A stretch of DNA of 64,000 bases. It comes from Halomicrobium zhouii. GTDB taxonomy: Archaea > Halobacteriota > Halobacteria > Halobacteriales > Haloarculaceae. The DNA lies in NCBI RefSeq assembly GCF_900114435.1, contig NZ_FOZK01000001.1, forward strand, positions 1,394,678 to 1,458,677, written 5' to 3'. A program made the translations under genes and the position numbers. This document shows, piece after piece, positions 53,457 through 63,346 of this stretch (position 1 is its first letter; every line of letters starts with the position of its first letter). The notes beneath the pieces were generated by a model that was not told where the DNA came from, made no database searches, and was given only the letters and a program-made list of their open reading frames with translations.

Positions 53457-53743
53457 TGCCTCTCACGCCCGAGACGCTCCCGCGTCACGAACTCGTCGGC
53501 CTCGACGTCGAGGTCGTCGCCGCGTCCAACCCGGACGCCATCGGCATCGAGGGCCGGGTCGTCACCGAGACGACGCGGACTCTCGGCATCGAGGGAGCAG
53601 ACCGGGTGTGGCACGTGCCGAAGGACGGCGCGACGTTTACCTTCGACCTACCCTCGGGCGAGCGCGTCCGAACGGCGGGGTCGAAGCTCGTCGCCCGACC
53701 CGCTCGACGCACGGAAACGACAGGTGATTCACAATGGCGATAG
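53456..53743 (+). CDS. rnp1: RNase P protein component 1 (Rpp29/Pop4)
   Basis: This 95-residue subunit of archaeal RNase P helps process tRNA 5' ends. It has the Sm-like barrel with [24 protein letters not shown] and [20 protein letters not shown]. It is normally found between L29 and S17 in archaea. The start is in the TGATG overlap, and the gene overlaps S17 by ten bases at its 3' end. Confidence 0.92.
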   Translation: MPLTPETLPRHELVGLDVEVVAASNPDAIGIEGRVVTETTRTLGIEGADRVWHVPKDGATFTFDLPSGERVRTAGSKLVARPARRTETTGDSQWR

Positions 53744-54060
53744 GACTGAACGTAGCAGAACCGGACGAGACCTGCTCCGATGCAGACTGTCCCTTCCACG
53801 GAGACCTCTCCGTGCGAGGACAGACCATCGAGGCGGACGTCGCGTCCACAGACATGGAGAAGACCGTCGTCGTCGAGCGCGAGTACGACGTCAAGGTGCC
53901 GAAATACGACCGCCAGATGAAGCGGCGGAGCCGCATCCCGGCACACGCACCAGACTGTCTCGACCTCGCGGTCGGCGACGCGGTCACGATTGCAGAGTGT
54001 CGACCACTCTCGAAGACGAAGAGCCACGTCGTCGTGGCTCGCTCGGGAGGTGAAGAGTGA
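53734..54060 (+). CDS. rps17: 30S ribosomal protein S17
   Basis: The 108-residue archaeal S17 binds 16S rRNA helices 7 and 11. The OB fold is seen in [39 protein letters not shown]. Its N-terminal extension carries a Cys pair ([13 protein letters not shown]). The stop TGA overlaps the L14 start. Confidence 0.96.
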   Translation: MAIGLNVAEPDETCSDADCPFHGDLSVRGQTIEADVASTDMEKTVVVEREYDVKVPKYDRQMKRRSRIPAHAPDCLDLAVGDAVTIAECRPLSKTKSHVVVARSGGEE

Positions 54061-54458
54061 TGGAGGCGCTGAAAGCCGACGTCACGCAGGGCCTGGAGAA
54101 GGGCTCGCTGATCACGTGTGCCGACAACACCGGCGCGCGAGAGCTCAAGGTCATCAGCGTCTCGGGTTACTCCGGGACGAAGAACCGCCACCCGAAGGCG
54201 GGCCTTGGCGACAAGATCACGGTCTCGGTGACGAAGGGGACGCCGGAAATGCGCCGGCAGGTCCTCGAGGCAGTCATCGTCCGACAGCGAAAGCCCATCC
54301 GACGACCGGACGGGACCCGCGTGAAGTTCGAGGACAACGCCGCCGTCATCATCAACGAAAACGAGGAACCGCAGGGGACCGAGATCAAGGGCCCGATCGC
54401 CCGCGAGGTCGCCGAGCGGTTCGGTAGTGTCGCGTCCACCGCGACGATGATAGTATGA
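54060..54458 (+). CDS. rpl14: 50S ribosomal protein L14
   Basis: The 132-residue protein is part of the factor-binding side of the large subunit. It starts [17 protein letters not shown] and holds the core [18 protein letters not shown]. The upstream GTG (54057) would add one residue; the ATG in the TGATG overlap is preferred. It overlaps L24 by four bases. Confidence 0.96.
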   Translation: MEALKADVTQGLEKGSLITCADNTGARELKVISVSGYSGTKNRHPKAGLGDKITVSVTKGTPEMRRQVLEAVIVRQRKPIRRPDGTRVKFEDNAAVIINENEEPQGTEIKGPIAREVAERFGSVASTATMIV

Positions 54459-54817
54459 CTCGACAACCGAGCAAACAGCGAACGAACCAACGGCGCGCCC
54501 CGCTGCACGAGAAGCAAAAGCAGGTGCGGGCGACGCTGTCCGACGACCTCCGCGAGGAGTACGGACAGCGAAACGTCCGCGTCAACGCGGGCGACACCGT
54601 CGAGGTCATGCGCGGCGACTACGCCGGCGAAGACGGCGAAGTCGCGGCCGTGAACCTGGACGACGCCACCATCCACGTGGAGGGCGTCACGGTCGAGGCC
54701 GCAGACGGCGAGGAAGTACCTCGCCCGGTCGACGCGAGCAACCTTCGCGTCATCGGCCTGACCCTCGACGACGACCGTCGCGAGGCGCGTCTCGAATCGG
54801 AGGAGGATAGCGCATGA
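54455..54817 (+). CDS. rpl24: 50S ribosomal protein L24
   Basis: The 120-residue archaeal L24 (L26e) starts [21 protein letters not shown] and has the KOW motif ([24 protein letters not shown]) near residue 50. It helps start large-subunit assembly. It overlaps S4e by four bases. Confidence 0.96.
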   Translation: MTRQPSKQRTNQRRAPLHEKQKQVRATLSDDLREEYGQRNVRVNAGDTVEVMRGDYAGEDGEVAAVNLDDATIHVEGVTVEAADGEEVPRPVDASNLRVIGLTLDDDRREARLESEEDSA

Positions 54818-55521
54818 CGAAACACCAGAAACGACTCTCGGTACCGAAGAGCTGGCCCGTCGAGCGGAAGACGGAGACGTTCACCGTCAAGGCCGACGCC
54901 GGCCCCCACGGCGAGGCAGGGGTTCCCCTGCTCATCGTCCTGCGGGACGTGCTCGGCTACGCCGACAGCCGCAAGGAAGCGCGCTACGCGCTCAACGAGG
55001 ACAGCGTCGAGATCAACGGGAAGGCAGTCTCCGACGAGGAACGCCCCGTCGGGATGTTCGACATCCTCGCGTTCACGGAACGCGACGAGTACTACCGCGT
55101 CTTCCCCGGTGAAGGCGGTCGCCTGGCCCTGACGGCCATCGACCCCGACGCCGCGGACTCGAAGCTCGGCAAGATCGTCGGCAAGCAGTACGTCTCCGGT
55201 GGGGACGTCCAGTTGACGCTCCACGACGGCGAGACGCTGCTGGTCGAAGACGACGACGAGTACACCCCGAACGACTCGCTGGTCGTCGACAACGAGGACG
55301 GCGAGGTCGTCGCCCACTTCACCTACGAGGAGGGCGCGCTCGTCACCGCCGTCGACGGCGCACACGCCGGCGAGATCGGCAGTATCGACGAGATCCAGGT
55401 CACCCCTGGCAGCTCGTCGAACAACGTGATCGTCGAGCAAGAGGACGGCGAGGGCTTCGAGACGGTCGAAGAGTACGTCGTCGTCATCGACGAGAACTTC
55501 ACGGGTGGTGACGATGAGTAG
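54814..55521 (+). CDS. rps4e: 30S ribosomal protein S4e
   Basis: The 235-residue S4e is found only in archaea and eukaryotes. It starts [19 protein letters not shown] and has an S4-like RNA-binding part ([24 protein letters not shown]) and a C-terminal KOW. Its last codons overlap L5 by eight bases. Confidence 0.96.
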   Translation: MTKHQKRLSVPKSWPVERKTETFTVKADAGPHGEAGVPLLIVLRDVLGYADSRKEARYALNEDSVEINGKAVSDEERPVGMFDILAFTERDEYYRVFPGEGGRLALTAIDPDAADSKLGKIVGKQYVSGGDVQLTLHDGETLLVEDDDEYTPNDSLVVDNEDGEVVAHFTYEEGALVTAVDGAHAGEIGSIDEIQVTPGSSSNNVIVEQEDGEGFETVEEYVVVIDENFTGGDDE

Positions 55522-56047
55522 CGAATCCGAATCCGGCGGTGAGTTCCACGAGATGCGGGAACCCAGCGTCGAGAAGGTCGTCGTCCACATGGGCGTCGGG
55601 CAGGGCGGTCGCGAGCTCGCGAACGCCGAGGAGATCCTGGCGGAAGTCGCCGGGCAGGAGCCGGTTCGGACCGTCGCCCGCGGGACCGTCGCGGAGTTCA
55701 ACATCCGCGAGGGCGACCCGATCGGGACGAAGGTCACGCTGCGAGCCGACGACGCACACGAGTTCCTGGACAGGGCGCTCGAGAACGTGAGCCTGTCGGC
55801 CACGCAGTTCGACGACACCGGCAACTTCAGCTTCGGCGTCGAGGAGCACACCGACTTCCCGAGCCAGGAGTACGACCCGAGCATCGGGATCTACGGCATG
55901 GACGTGACGGTCAACCTCGTCCGCCCCGGCTACCGCGTCGCCAAGCGGGACAAGGCGTCGCGTTCGATCCCGTCGAACCACCGACTCAACGCCGAGGACG
56001 CAGTGGCGTTCGTCGAGTCGACCTACGACGTGGAGGTGAGCGAATGA
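55514..56047 (+). CDS. rpl5: 50S ribosomal protein L5
   Basis: L5 binds 5S rRNA. The 177-residue protein starts [22 protein letters not shown] and has the typical motif [19 protein letters not shown]. The start ATG 55514 lies inside the last codons of S4e; a GTG three codons earlier is less likely. It overlaps S14 by four bases. Confidence 0.96.
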   Translation: MSSESESGGEFHEMREPSVEKVVVHMGVGQGGRELANAEEILAEVAGQEPVRTVARGTVAEFNIREGDPIGTKVTLRADDAHEFLDRALENVSLSATQFDDTGNFSFGVEEHTDFPSQEYDPSIGIYGMDVTVNLVRPGYRVAKRDKASRSIPSNHRLNAEDAVAFVESTYDVEVSE

Positions 56048-56238
56048 GCGAGAGCGAAACAGAACAAGACCAGGCGGCCGACGACGAGGCCACCGAGGAG
56101 TCCGTCCCCACGGGACAGCTCGAGGAGTGCCAGCGCTGTGGCCGCGAGCAGGGACTCGTCGGCAAGTACAACATCTGGCTATGTCGCCAGTGCTTCCGGG
56201 AGATCTCCCGGGGTATGGGCTTCAAGAAGTACAGCTAA
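56044..56238 (+). CDS. rps14: 30S ribosomal protein S14, zinc-binding
   Basis: The 64-residue protein has an acidic N-terminal extension and then the zinc form of S14: [22 protein letters not shown], with CxxC pairs at about residues 29-32 and 49-52. It ends GFKKYS. S8 follows after two bases. Confidence 0.96.
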   Translation: MSESETEQDQAADDEATEESVPTGQLEECQRCGREQGLVGKYNIWLCRQCFREISRGMGFKKYS

Positions 56239-56240
56239 CC

Positions 56241-56633
56241 ATGACAGGAAACGATCCACTCGCCAGCGCGCTTTCGGCCGTCGACAACGCCGAGAGCGTC
56301 GGCCACCTGGACCAGACGCTACAGCCCGCTTCGAACACGATCGGCAGCGTACTCGAGGTCTTCTACGACCGCGGGTACATCGACGGCTTCCAGTTCGTCG
56401 ACGACGGCAAAGCCGGCAAGTTCGAGGTCGAACTGAAAGGTGCCATCAACGAATGCGGCTCGGTCAAGCCCCGCTACAGCGTGGGCGCGGACGGCTACGA
56501 GAAGTGGGAGAAGCGATACCTCCCTGCCCGTGACTACGGGACCCTCGTCGTCACGACGAGCCACGGCATCATGAGCCACTACGACGCCCGCGAGGAGGGC
56601 ATCGGTGGCCAGGTCATCGCCTACGTATACTGA
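56241..56633 (+). CDS. rps8: 30S ribosomal protein S8
   Basis: The 130-residue S8 organises the central 16S domain. It starts MTGNDPLASALSAVDNAE, and the C-terminal TTSHGIMSHYDAREEGIGGQVIAYVY is the family RNA-binding end. I chose ATG 56241 over the longer frame at 56127, which is a shadow of S14. Confidence 0.96.
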   Translation: MTGNDPLASALSAVDNAESVGHLDQTLQPASNTIGSVLEVFYDRGYIDGFQFVDDGKAGKFEVELKGAINECGSVKPRYSVGADGYEKWEKRYLPARDYGTLVVTTSHGIMSHYDAREEGIGGQVIAYVY

Positions 56634-56635
56634 CA

Positions 56636-57172
56636 ATGCCACGAATAGAACTCGAAACCCCGGAGGACGTCGACGCCGAGGTCGACCACCTCGAGCTGAC
56701 GGTCTCCGGTCCGAACGGTAGCGTAACGCGGCGCCTCTGGTATCCCGACATCACGGTCTCCGTCGACGACGGGGCCGTAGTCATCGAGTCCGACGAGGAC
56801 GACGCGAAGACGATGTCGACGCTCGGCACGTTCGAGAGTCACGTCGAGAACATGTACCACGGCGTCACCGAAGGGTGGGAGTACGAGATGGAGCTCTTCT
56901 ACTCTCACTTTCCGATGCAGGTCGACGTGGAAGGCGGCGAGGTCGTCATCGAGAACTTCCTCGGCGAGCGGGCACCGCGGCGCGCCCCCATCCACGGCGA
57001 CACCGACGTCTCCGTCGACGGCGAGGAACTGACCCTCTCCGGCCCGGACATCGAGGCCGTGGGCCAGACCGCCGCCGACATCGAACAGCTCACGCGCGTC
57101 AACGACAAGGACGTCCGTGTGTTCCAGGACGGCGTCTACATCACGACGAAACCGAGTAGAGGTGACGCCTGA
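56636..57172 (+). CDS. rpl6: 50S ribosomal protein L6
   Basis: The 178-residue archaeal L6 has two repeated domains. The start is [19 protein letters not shown] and the second domain carries [18 protein letters not shown]. It lies near the sarcin-ricin loop. It overlaps L32e by one base (TGATG). Confidence 0.96.
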   Translation: MPRIELETPEDVDAEVDHLELTVSGPNGSVTRRLWYPDITVSVDDGAVVIESDEDDAKTMSTLGTFESHVENMYHGVTEGWEYEMELFYSHFPMQVDVEGGEVVIENFLGERAPRRAPIHGDTDVSVDGEELTLSGPDIEAVGQTAADIEQLTRVNDKDVRVFQDGVYITTKPSRGDA

Positions 57173-57924
57173 TGGCAGAAGACGAGGAAGCAAACAACGA
57201 CGTCGAAGAGGAAGTCCAGAACGACTCCGACGAACCGCAGGAACTCACCGACATCAGCGGCGTCGGTGGCTCCAAGGCCGACGCGCTGCGCGAGGCCGGC
57301 TTCGAGACGGTCGAAGACGTCCGCGCGGCCGACCAGTCCGAACTGGCCGAGGCCGAGGGCGTGGGCAACGCGCTCGCCGCCCGTATCAAGGCCGACGTCG
57401 GTGGCCTCGAAGTGGATACGGAGACCGAGGCCGAAGTCGAAGAGGAAGGCGCCGAAGAGGCAGAGCCCGAGGAAGACGTGGAGACGGAACTCCAGCCTCG
57501 CGGGCTCGTCGACAAGACGCCCGACCTCTCCGAGAAGGAGTCCGAACTGCTGACCCAGCGCCGGCGCGTCGGCAAGCCGCAGTTCAACCAGCAGGACTAC
57601 CACAAGAAAAAGCGCGTCCCGACCGCCTGGCGACGCCCGCGCGGCCAGCTCTCGAAGCAGCGCCGCGGCGTCAAGGGCAAGGGCGACAAAGTCGAGGCGG
57701 GCTACCGCACGCCGACGGCCGTCCGCGGCAAGCACCCCTCCGGCTTCGAGGAGGTCCACGTCCACAACGTGGACGACCTCGACGGCGTCGACGGGGACAC
57801 CCACGCCGTCCGCATCGCCTCCAAGGTCGGCGCTCGCAAGCGCGAGCGCATCGAGGAGGTCGCGGAAGACGAGGGCATCCGCGTGCTCAATCCCACCTAC
57901 GTCGAAGTGGAGGTGAGTGAGTGA
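57172..57924 (+). CDS. rpl32e: 50S ribosomal protein L32e with HhH N-terminal domain
   Basis: The 250-residue protein has an N-terminal helix-hairpin-helix domain (about 20-80, [20 protein letters not shown]) and an acidic linker. The L32e core (about 125-245) contains [27 protein letters not shown]. The long N-terminus is normal in haloarchaea. The stop overlaps L19e as TGATG. Confidence 0.96.
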   Translation: MAEDEEANNDVEEEVQNDSDEPQELTDISGVGGSKADALREAGFETVEDVRAADQSELAEAEGVGNALAARIKADVGGLEVDTETEAEVEEEGAEEAEPEEDVETELQPRGLVDKTPDLSEKESELLTQRRRVGKPQFNQQDYHKKKRVPTAWRRPRGQLSKQRRGVKGKGDKVEAGYRTPTAVRGKHPSGFEEVHVHNVDDLDGVDGDTHAVRIASKVGARKRERIEEVAEDEGIRVLNPTYVEVEVSE

Positions 57925-58373
57925 TGACGGACCTCTCCGCACAGAAGCGACTCGCCTCGGAAGTGCTCGACGTCGGGAAGAACCGCGTCTGGTTCGACCC
58001 CGAGCGCCAGGAGGACCTGGCCGACGCCATCACTCGCGAGGACGTTCGCGAGATGATCGACGAGGGCGCCATCCAGGCGAAAGAGGCACAGGGTAACTCG
58101 CGCGGTCGCGCGCGAGAACGCAAGGCGAAGCAGGCGTACGGTCACCAGCAGGGCGCTGGGTCCCGGAAGGGCAAGGCCGGCGCACGACAGGACCCCAAGG
58201 AGGACTGGAGTTCCCGCATCCGCGCACAGCGCGAGACGCTGCGCGAGCTCCGCGACGAGGGCGACCTGTCGAGTTCCCAGTACCGCGAGCTGTACGACAA
58301 GGCGGGCGGCGGCGAGTTCGACTCGGTCGCCGACCTCCAGCGGTACATCGACAACAACTACGGTGAACAATAA
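57924..58373 (+). CDS. rpl19e: 50S ribosomal protein L19e
   Basis: The 149-residue L19e starts [19 protein letters not shown], followed by a basic helical region (GNSRGRARERKAKQAYGHQQGAG) that bridges the subunits. ATG 57924 in the TGATG overlap is preferred to the GTG at 57921. It is followed by L18 with a one-base overlap. Confidence 0.96.
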   Translation: MTDLSAQKRLASEVLDVGKNRVWFDPERQEDLADAITREDVREMIDEGAIQAKEAQGNSRGRARERKAKQAYGHQQGAGSRKGKAGARQDPKEDWSSRIRAQRETLRELRDEGDLSSSQYRELYDKAGGGEFDSVADLQRYIDNNYGEQ

Positions 58374-58933
58374 TGGCGACAGGACCACGATACAAGGTGC
58401 CGATGCGGCGTCGCCGCGAGGCCCGAACGGACTACCATCAGCGGTTGCGCCTGTTGAAATCAGGCAAGCCACGACTCGTTGCTCGCAAGAGTAACAACCA
58501 GGTCAGGGCGCAGCTGGTGACCACCGGGCCAGACGGTGACCGAACACACGCGGCAGCAGCGTCGAACGACCTGCGAGAGTACGGCTGGGAGGCCCCGACC
58601 GGCAACCTGCCGGCGGCGTACCTCACCGGTCTGCTCGCCGGCCTCCGGGCCGTCGAGAACGGCGTCGAGGAGGCAGTCCTCGACATCGGTCTCAACAGCC
58701 CGACGCCGGGCAGCAAGGTGTTCGCGGTACAGGAAGGCGCAATCGACGCAGGTGTCGAGATCCCCCACAACGACGACGTGCTCGCCGAGTGGGAGCGGAC
58801 GCGCGGCGACCACATCGCCGAGTACGCAGAATCTCTCGACGAACCGCTGTACAGCGGGGACTTCGACGCCACTGACCTCCCGGACCACTTCACGGAGACC
58901 CGGGAGACACTACTGGAGGCAGATGAACTATGA
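58373..58933 (+). CDS. rpl18: 50S ribosomal protein L18
   Basis: The 186-residue archaeal L18 (L5e-like) binds 5S rRNA. It starts [20 protein letters not shown], then [20 protein letters not shown]. The C-terminal part is acidic and helical. The stop overlaps S5 by four bases. Confidence 0.96.
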   Translation: MATGPRYKVPMRRRREARTDYHQRLRLLKSGKPRLVARKSNNQVRAQLVTTGPDGDRTHAAAASNDLREYGWEAPTGNLPAAYLTGLLAGLRAVENGVEEAVLDIGLNSPTPGSKVFAVQEGAIDAGVEIPHNDDVLAEWERTRGDHIAEYAESLDEPLYSGDFDATDLPDHFTETRETLLEADEL

Positions 58934-59562
58934 GTAACGGATGGGAACCCCGCACGCGACTGGGCAAGAAGGTCGTCGACGGGGAGATAGAGACGATGCA
59001 GGAGGCCCTCAACTCGGGCCTCCCGCTCAAGGAACCGGAGATCGTCGACCAACTCGTCCCCGACCTCGAGGACGAAGTCCTGGACATCAACATGGTCCAG
59101 CGCATGACGGACTCGGGTCGCCGGGTCAAGTTCCGCTGTGTCGTCGCGGTCGGTAACCGCGACGGCCTCGTCGGCTACGCCGAGGGGCGGGACGACCAGG
59201 TCGGCGGAGCGATCCAGAAGGCCATCGAAATCGGGAAGCTCAACCTCATCGACGTCTCCCGGGGCTGCGGGTCCTGGGAGTGTGGCTGTGGCCGACCGCA
59301 CACGGTCGCGCTGCGCACCACCGGCAAGGCCGGCAGCGTCGAGGTCGAGCTCCAGCCCGCACCGCGCGGTCTGGGCCTGGCGGGCGGAGAGACCGTCCGC
59401 CACGTGCTCGAACTCGCCGGCATCGAGGACATCTGGACGCGCAGTAGCGGCAACACGCGCACGACGGTGAACTTCGCGAAGGCGACGTTCAACGCCCTGC
59501 GCAACACCGCCGAGGCGCGCGTGCCCGAGCGAACCTTCGAGAAGCGCGAGGTGATCGAGTGA
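58930..59562 (+). CDS. rps5: 30S ribosomal protein S5
   Basis: The 210-residue S5 is part of the mRNA entry and decoding region. The double-stranded RNA-binding motif is [23 protein letters not shown] near residue 70. The archaeal insertion CGSWECGCG carries three Cys. The stop overlaps L30 as TGATG. Confidence 0.96.
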   Translation: MSNGWEPRTRLGKKVVDGEIETMQEALNSGLPLKEPEIVDQLVPDLEDEVLDINMVQRMTDSGRRVKFRCVVAVGNRDGLVGYAEGRDDQVGGAIQKAIEIGKLNLIDVSRGCGSWECGCGRPHTVALRTTGKAGSVEVELQPAPRGLGLAGGETVRHVLELAGIEDIWTRSSGNTRTTVNFAKATFNALRNTAEARVPERTFEKREVIE

Positions 59563-60026
59563 TGCAAGCGCTCGTTCAGCTCCGTGGCGACGTGAACATG
59601 GACGGTGACGTCCAGGACACGCTGGGGATGCTCAACGTCCACCACGTCAACCACTGCACGCTCATTCCCGAGGAGGACACCTACCGCGGGATGGTCACGA
59701 AGGTCAACGACTACGTCGCCTTCGGCGAACCGAGCGTCGAGACGGTCGAGCAGCTCGTCGCCAAGCGCGGGGAGCCCCTCGAGGGCGACGCCGACGTCGA
59801 CGACGACTGGATCGACGAGAACACTGACTACTCCGATCTCGAAGCGCTCGCCGAGGCGCTCGTCGACGAGGAGACCACGCTGCGCGAGCAGGGTCTCTCG
59901 CCGACGCTCCGTCTGCACCCGCCCCGTGGCGGCCACGACGGCGTCAAACACCCCACCAAGGAAGGTGGCCAGCTCGGCAAGCACGAGACAGAGCAAATCG
60001 ACGCGCTCCTGGAGGCGATGCGATAA
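59562..60026 (+). CDS. rpl30: 50S ribosomal protein L30
   Basis: The 154-residue archaeal L30 (L7e-like) starts [21 protein letters not shown] and has the core LNVHHVNHCTLIPEEDTYRGMV. It ends TEQIDALLEAMR. A GTG three bases earlier is a possible alternative start. It overlaps L15 by one base (TAATG). Confidence 0.96.
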   Translation: MQALVQLRGDVNMDGDVQDTLGMLNVHHVNHCTLIPEEDTYRGMVTKVNDYVAFGEPSVETVEQLVAKRGEPLEGDADVDDDWIDENTDYSDLEALAEALVDEETTLREQGLSPTLRLHPPRGGHDGVKHPTKEGGQLGKHETEQIDALLEAMR

Positions 60027-60523
60027 TGACGAGCAAGAAACGACGACAGCGCGGCTCGCGAACCCACGGCGGTGGCACCCACAAGAACCGGCGCGGTGCC
60101 GGCCACCGCGGTGGTCGCGGGAACGCCGGGCGCGACAAGCACGAGTTCCACAACCACGAACCGCTGGGCAAGAGCGGCTTCAAGCGTCCCCAGAAGGTCC
60201 AGGAGGAGGTCGTCGAGATCGACGTCCGCGAACTGGACGAGGACGCCACGCTGCTGGCGGCCGAGGATCTGGCGACCGTCGAGGGTGGCGCGTTCCACAT
60301 CGACGTCCGCGACGTCGTCGACGACGCCGACACGGCCGACGTCGTGAAGGTGCTCGGCGGCGGCCAGGTCCGTAACGAACTGGTCCTGACCGCCGACGAC
60401 TTCTCCGAGAGCGCTCGCGAGAAGGTCGAGGACGCAGGCGGCGCCGCGGAACTGACCGAGTTCGGCGAGGAGCGCCAGGCCGAACTGGAAGACGAACCCG
60501 ACGCAGACGAAGACGACGAATAA
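60026..60523 (+). CDS. rpl15: 50S ribosomal protein L15
   Basis: The 165-residue L15 (L27a-like) starts MTSKKRRQRGSRTHGGGTH, with the Gly/Arg-rich N-terminus reaching into 23S rRNA. The core DKHEFHNHEPLGKSGFKRP and a C-terminal acidic extension follow. secY begins one base after its stop. Confidence 0.96.
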   Translation: MTSKKRRQRGSRTHGGGTHKNRRGAGHRGGRGNAGRDKHEFHNHEPLGKSGFKRPQKVQEEVVEIDVRELDEDATLLAAEDLATVEGGAFHIDVRDVVDDADTADVVKVLGGGQVRNELVLTADDFSESAREKVEDAGGAAELTEFGEERQAELEDEPDADEDDE

Positions 60524-60524
60524 C

Positions 60525-62015
60525 ATGAGCTGGAAGGACACCGCCGAACCGGTCCTCGTCCGCATGCCCGCAGTCCGCCGTCCGGAGGGGCACGTCCCCT
60601 TCAAGCGGAAGCTCATGTGGACGGGCGGAGTGCTGGTACTGTACTTTTACCTCTCGAACATCCTGCTGTTCGGGCTGAACTTCGACCCCAACCAGGGGTC
60701 GATCTACGGTCAGTTCAGTTCGATCCTCGGCGCGAACCAGGGGTCGATCATGCAACTCGGGATCGGTCCCATCGTCACGGCGAGCATCGTCCTGCAACTG
60801 CTCGGCGGTGCCGACCTGCTCGGACTGGACACGCAGAACAACCCACGCGACCAGATCCTCTACCAGGGGCTCCAGAAGCTGCTGGTGCTCGTGATGATCT
60901 GCCTGACCGGGTTGCCGATGGTGTTCGCGGGGAACTTCCTGCCGGCACAGAGCGTCAATCTGTTCGGCGCACAGCTCGGCGTCGGCGTCGTCCAGTGGCT
61001 CATCTTCGCCCAGATCTTCGTCGGCGGCGTCCTCATCCTGTTCATGGACGAGGTCATCTCCAAGTGGGGGGTCGGCAGCGGTATCGGCCTGTTCATCATC
61101 GCCGGCGTGAGCCAGCGACTGATCGGCGGGCTCTTTACCTTCCCGGCCATCGGCGGCCAGACCCGGGGATTCTTCGCCACCTGGATCGGGATAATCCTCG
61201 GCGATATCCCCACCGGGCCGATCCTGGCCGCTGACGGACTCCAGTTCGTCTTCAGCAACGAGGGCGGGATGATCCTCCCGCTGATCACGACGGTGCTCAT
61301 CTTCGTCGTGGTCGTCTACGCGGAGTCCGTCCGCGTCGAGATCCCGCTGTCGAACGCGCGGGTCAAGGGCGCGCGTGGTCGCTTCCCCGTGAAGCTCATC
61401 TACGCGAGCGTCCTGCCGATGATCCTCGTTCGCGCGCTCCAGGCCAACATCCAGTTCCTGGGCCGGATCCTGTACTCCCAGCTGGGCGGACTCCCGCCGT
61501 GGCTGGGGACGTACGCGACGCGGGGCGGCAACCCGACCCAGCCGACGGGCGGGCTGTTCTACTACATGGCACCGATACAGTCGCCCGAACAGTGGATGTG
61601 GTGGGCCGGTGCGAGCCAGGAGATCTGGCAGATCTTCATCCGCATCGGCGTCGACCTCACCTTCATGGTGATCGGCGGCGCCATCTTCGCCGTCTTCTGG
61701 GTCGAGACGACCGACATGGGCCCGGAGGCGACGGCCCAGCAGATCCACAACTCGGGGATGCAGATCCCCGGGTTCCGCCAGAACGTCGGCGTCATCGAGA
61801 AGGTGCTCGAGCGCTACATCCCGCAGGTGACCGTCATCGGCGGTGCGCTCGTCGGCCTGCTGGCTGTCATGGCCAACATGCTCGGCACCATCGGACAGGT
61901 GTCTGGAACTGGCCTGCTGCTGACGGTCTCCATCACGTACAAACTGTACGAGGAGATCGCCGAGGAGCAGCTCATGGAGATGCACCCGGCGATGCGCCGG
62001 ATGTTCGGCGACTGA
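60525..62015 (+). CDS. secY: Preprotein translocase subunit SecY
   Basis: SecY is the channel of the Sec translocon. The 496-residue protein has ten predicted helices, the plug and lateral gate regions (QGSIMQLGIGPIVTASIVLQLL), the C5 cytoplasmic loop with VRVEIPLSNARVKGARGRFPVKLIYASVLPMIL near residue 270, and the C-terminal VIEKVLERYIPQVTVIGGALVG. It closes the ribosomal operon. adk does not follow, although it often does in related genomes. Confidence 0.97.
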   Translation: MSWKDTAEPVLVRMPAVRRPEGHVPFKRKLMWTGGVLVLYFYLSNILLFGLNFDPNQGSIYGQFSSILGANQGSIMQLGIGPIVTASIVLQLLGGADLLGLDTQNNPRDQILYQGLQKLLVLVMICLTGLPMVFAGNFLPAQSVNLFGAQLGVGVVQWLIFAQIFVGGVLILFMDEVISKWGVGSGIGLFIIAGVSQRLIGGLFTFPAIGGQTRGFFATWIGIILGDIPTGPILAADGLQFVFSNEGGMILPLITTVLIFVVVVYAESVRVEIPLSNARVKGARGRFPVKLIYASVLPMILVRALQANIQFLGRILYSQLGGLPPWLGTYATRGGNPTQPTGGLFYYMAPIQSPEQWMWWAGASQEIWQIFIRIGVDLTFMVIGGAIFAVFWVETTDMGPEATAQQIHNSGMQIPGFRQNVGVIEKVLERYIPQVTVIGGALVGLLAVMANMLGTIGQVSGTGLLLTVSITYKLYEEIAEEQLMEMHPAMRRMFGD

Positions 62016-62039
62016 TCACCTCGACCGTCGTTCCGGTAT

Positions 62040-62050
62040 CGACTCATTTT
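62040..62050 (+). terminator. T-rich run after secY
   Basis: CATTTTTC about 30 bases after the secY stop is a plausible archaeal oligo-T terminator for the long operon. I see no stem. Confidence 0.35.
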
Positions 62051-62192
62051 TCGACCGACGCGCGACGGTGAGCGGTGCGACTCGGCGCTGGTACGAGCTA
62101 TCGATCGAGTCACAGCGCTGCGAACGCGGCTCCGCTACTCACCTGCCGTCGGGACGGCCGGCTGTGGCGGGTTTCGCGGCCGTCGCCGTCGG

Positions 62193-62762
62193 TCACCGCG
62201 CCTCTCGCTCTTCGACGATGACGTCGGGTCCGCAGCGCTGGCACCGGCGGCACCGTCGGAGCCGGTCGTAGTTGTAGCCGACAGTCAGGAGGACGCACGC
62301 GAGCAACAGCCCTTCGACCAACGGGGTTCCCGTCTGCGGCGTGAGGAGGATCGCTCCGAGCTGGTCGAGACCGACGAAGACGACGATGACGACGCTCAGG
62401 AGACTGTACCCGTGGCCCCAGACGGACGTCTCGGCGGACGGATAGAGCCTGACTCGCTCCGCTTCCTCGGTCGGCGTGACGACGTTCGCCTCGGGGTCGT
62501 GATCGATCAGCCCGGCGGCCTGGAGTTTCGGGAGGTGCGTCTGCCGCAGGGCGTTGTGGACGGACTTGCGGTGGCTCTGCGTCACGCCGTCGGTACCTCG
62601 TGGGCGCTCCCACGCCGCGATCTGTTCGACCAGTTCGTCGAGTAGAATCGGGACGTCCATCCGCTTGACGTAGTACAGGACGTATCGCCGTCGGATGTTG
62701 CTCAAAACTGCGTAGAGGTCGTCGCCCGAACGACGCTGCTCGGGTGGGTCATTCGACGCCAT
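62193..62762 (-). CDS. Winged-helix domain protein with C-terminal membrane hairpin
   Basis: The 189-residue protein has an N-terminal helix-turn-helix domain similar to haloarchaeal DUF7344-type regulators (DDLYAVLSNIRRRYVLYYVKR to LPKLQAAGLIDHD, about residues 15-95). Two membrane helices follow (about 117-135 and 145-162), then a short Cys motif (CRRCQRCGPDV). It may be a membrane-tethered regulator. I chose ATG 62762 (MASNDPPEQRR) over the five-residue longer frame. Its targets are unknown. Confidence 0.72.
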   Translation of the reverse strand: MASNDPPEQRRSGDDLYAVLSNIRRRYVLYYVKRMDVPILLDELVEQIAAWERPRGTDGVTQSHRKSVHNALRQTHLPKLQAAGLIDHDPEANVVTPTEEAERVRLYPSAETSVWGHGYSLLSVVIVVFVGLDQLGAILLTPQTGTPLVEGLLLACVLLTVGYNYDRLRRCRRCQRCGPDVIVEEREAR

Positions 62763-63346
62763 CGTTCGACACTCCACTCTCCACTATCTGGGTACTGATA
62801 CGTGACGTTCCCATGTTTCCCTCACGGCGCGTGTGTCGTATATAGGTTGAAGACCATTAACTCAAAAAGCATATTTCTCTAGATAGAAATTCGCGACAAG
62901 GGTGTATTACTTCGGCAGATGGCTTCTCTCCGGCGTCGAAACTGCACCACGTAGTCCACCGTCATCTCCTCGTCGACGCTCTGGGTCTCGAGAGCAAAAA
63001 ATAACAACAAACTGTCAACTAATCTCGCAGAAGCGGACGCCAAACGTCCGTGCGATACCGTATGGGATATCTTACGGCGTCTGCAGGGCTGTCCTCCTCG
63101 ATATCGGCGTCGAGTACCGGTGTACCGGGACTGTACACACACTACGTTAACGGGTTGTTTGTGCGGCCCCAGTCGGTGGTGGCGGCGTGGTGCGACGGGA
63201 CGCGTCCCTCGTCGGTGTCGGCGGACGTGCAATGCGGTCCGGAAACTCGACGTGACGGCGGGCCTGGGCACGCCTGATTCCTCAGACAGCGAAAAGAAAG
63301 CGGGCCGCGGAACGCTGGCCGGGAACGACCCGGCGCGGTCTCTCGT
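62763..63346. other. Gene-poor gap
   Basis: This 584-base gap has a markedly AT-rich part (about 62830-63020), with TATATA at 62839-62844, which may serve as a promoter for the minus-strand regulator with a leader of about 75 bases. The open frames here (for example 62902-63150 plus and 62879-63271 minus) have low-quality composition and no recognisable motif, so I do not call genes. Confidence 0.5.

Noticed and set aside
62902..63271. Overlapping frames on both strands in the gap before the repeat protein
   Set aside because: Composition is unlike the genes here, no start signals or motifs are visible, and the plus- and minus-strand frames compete.
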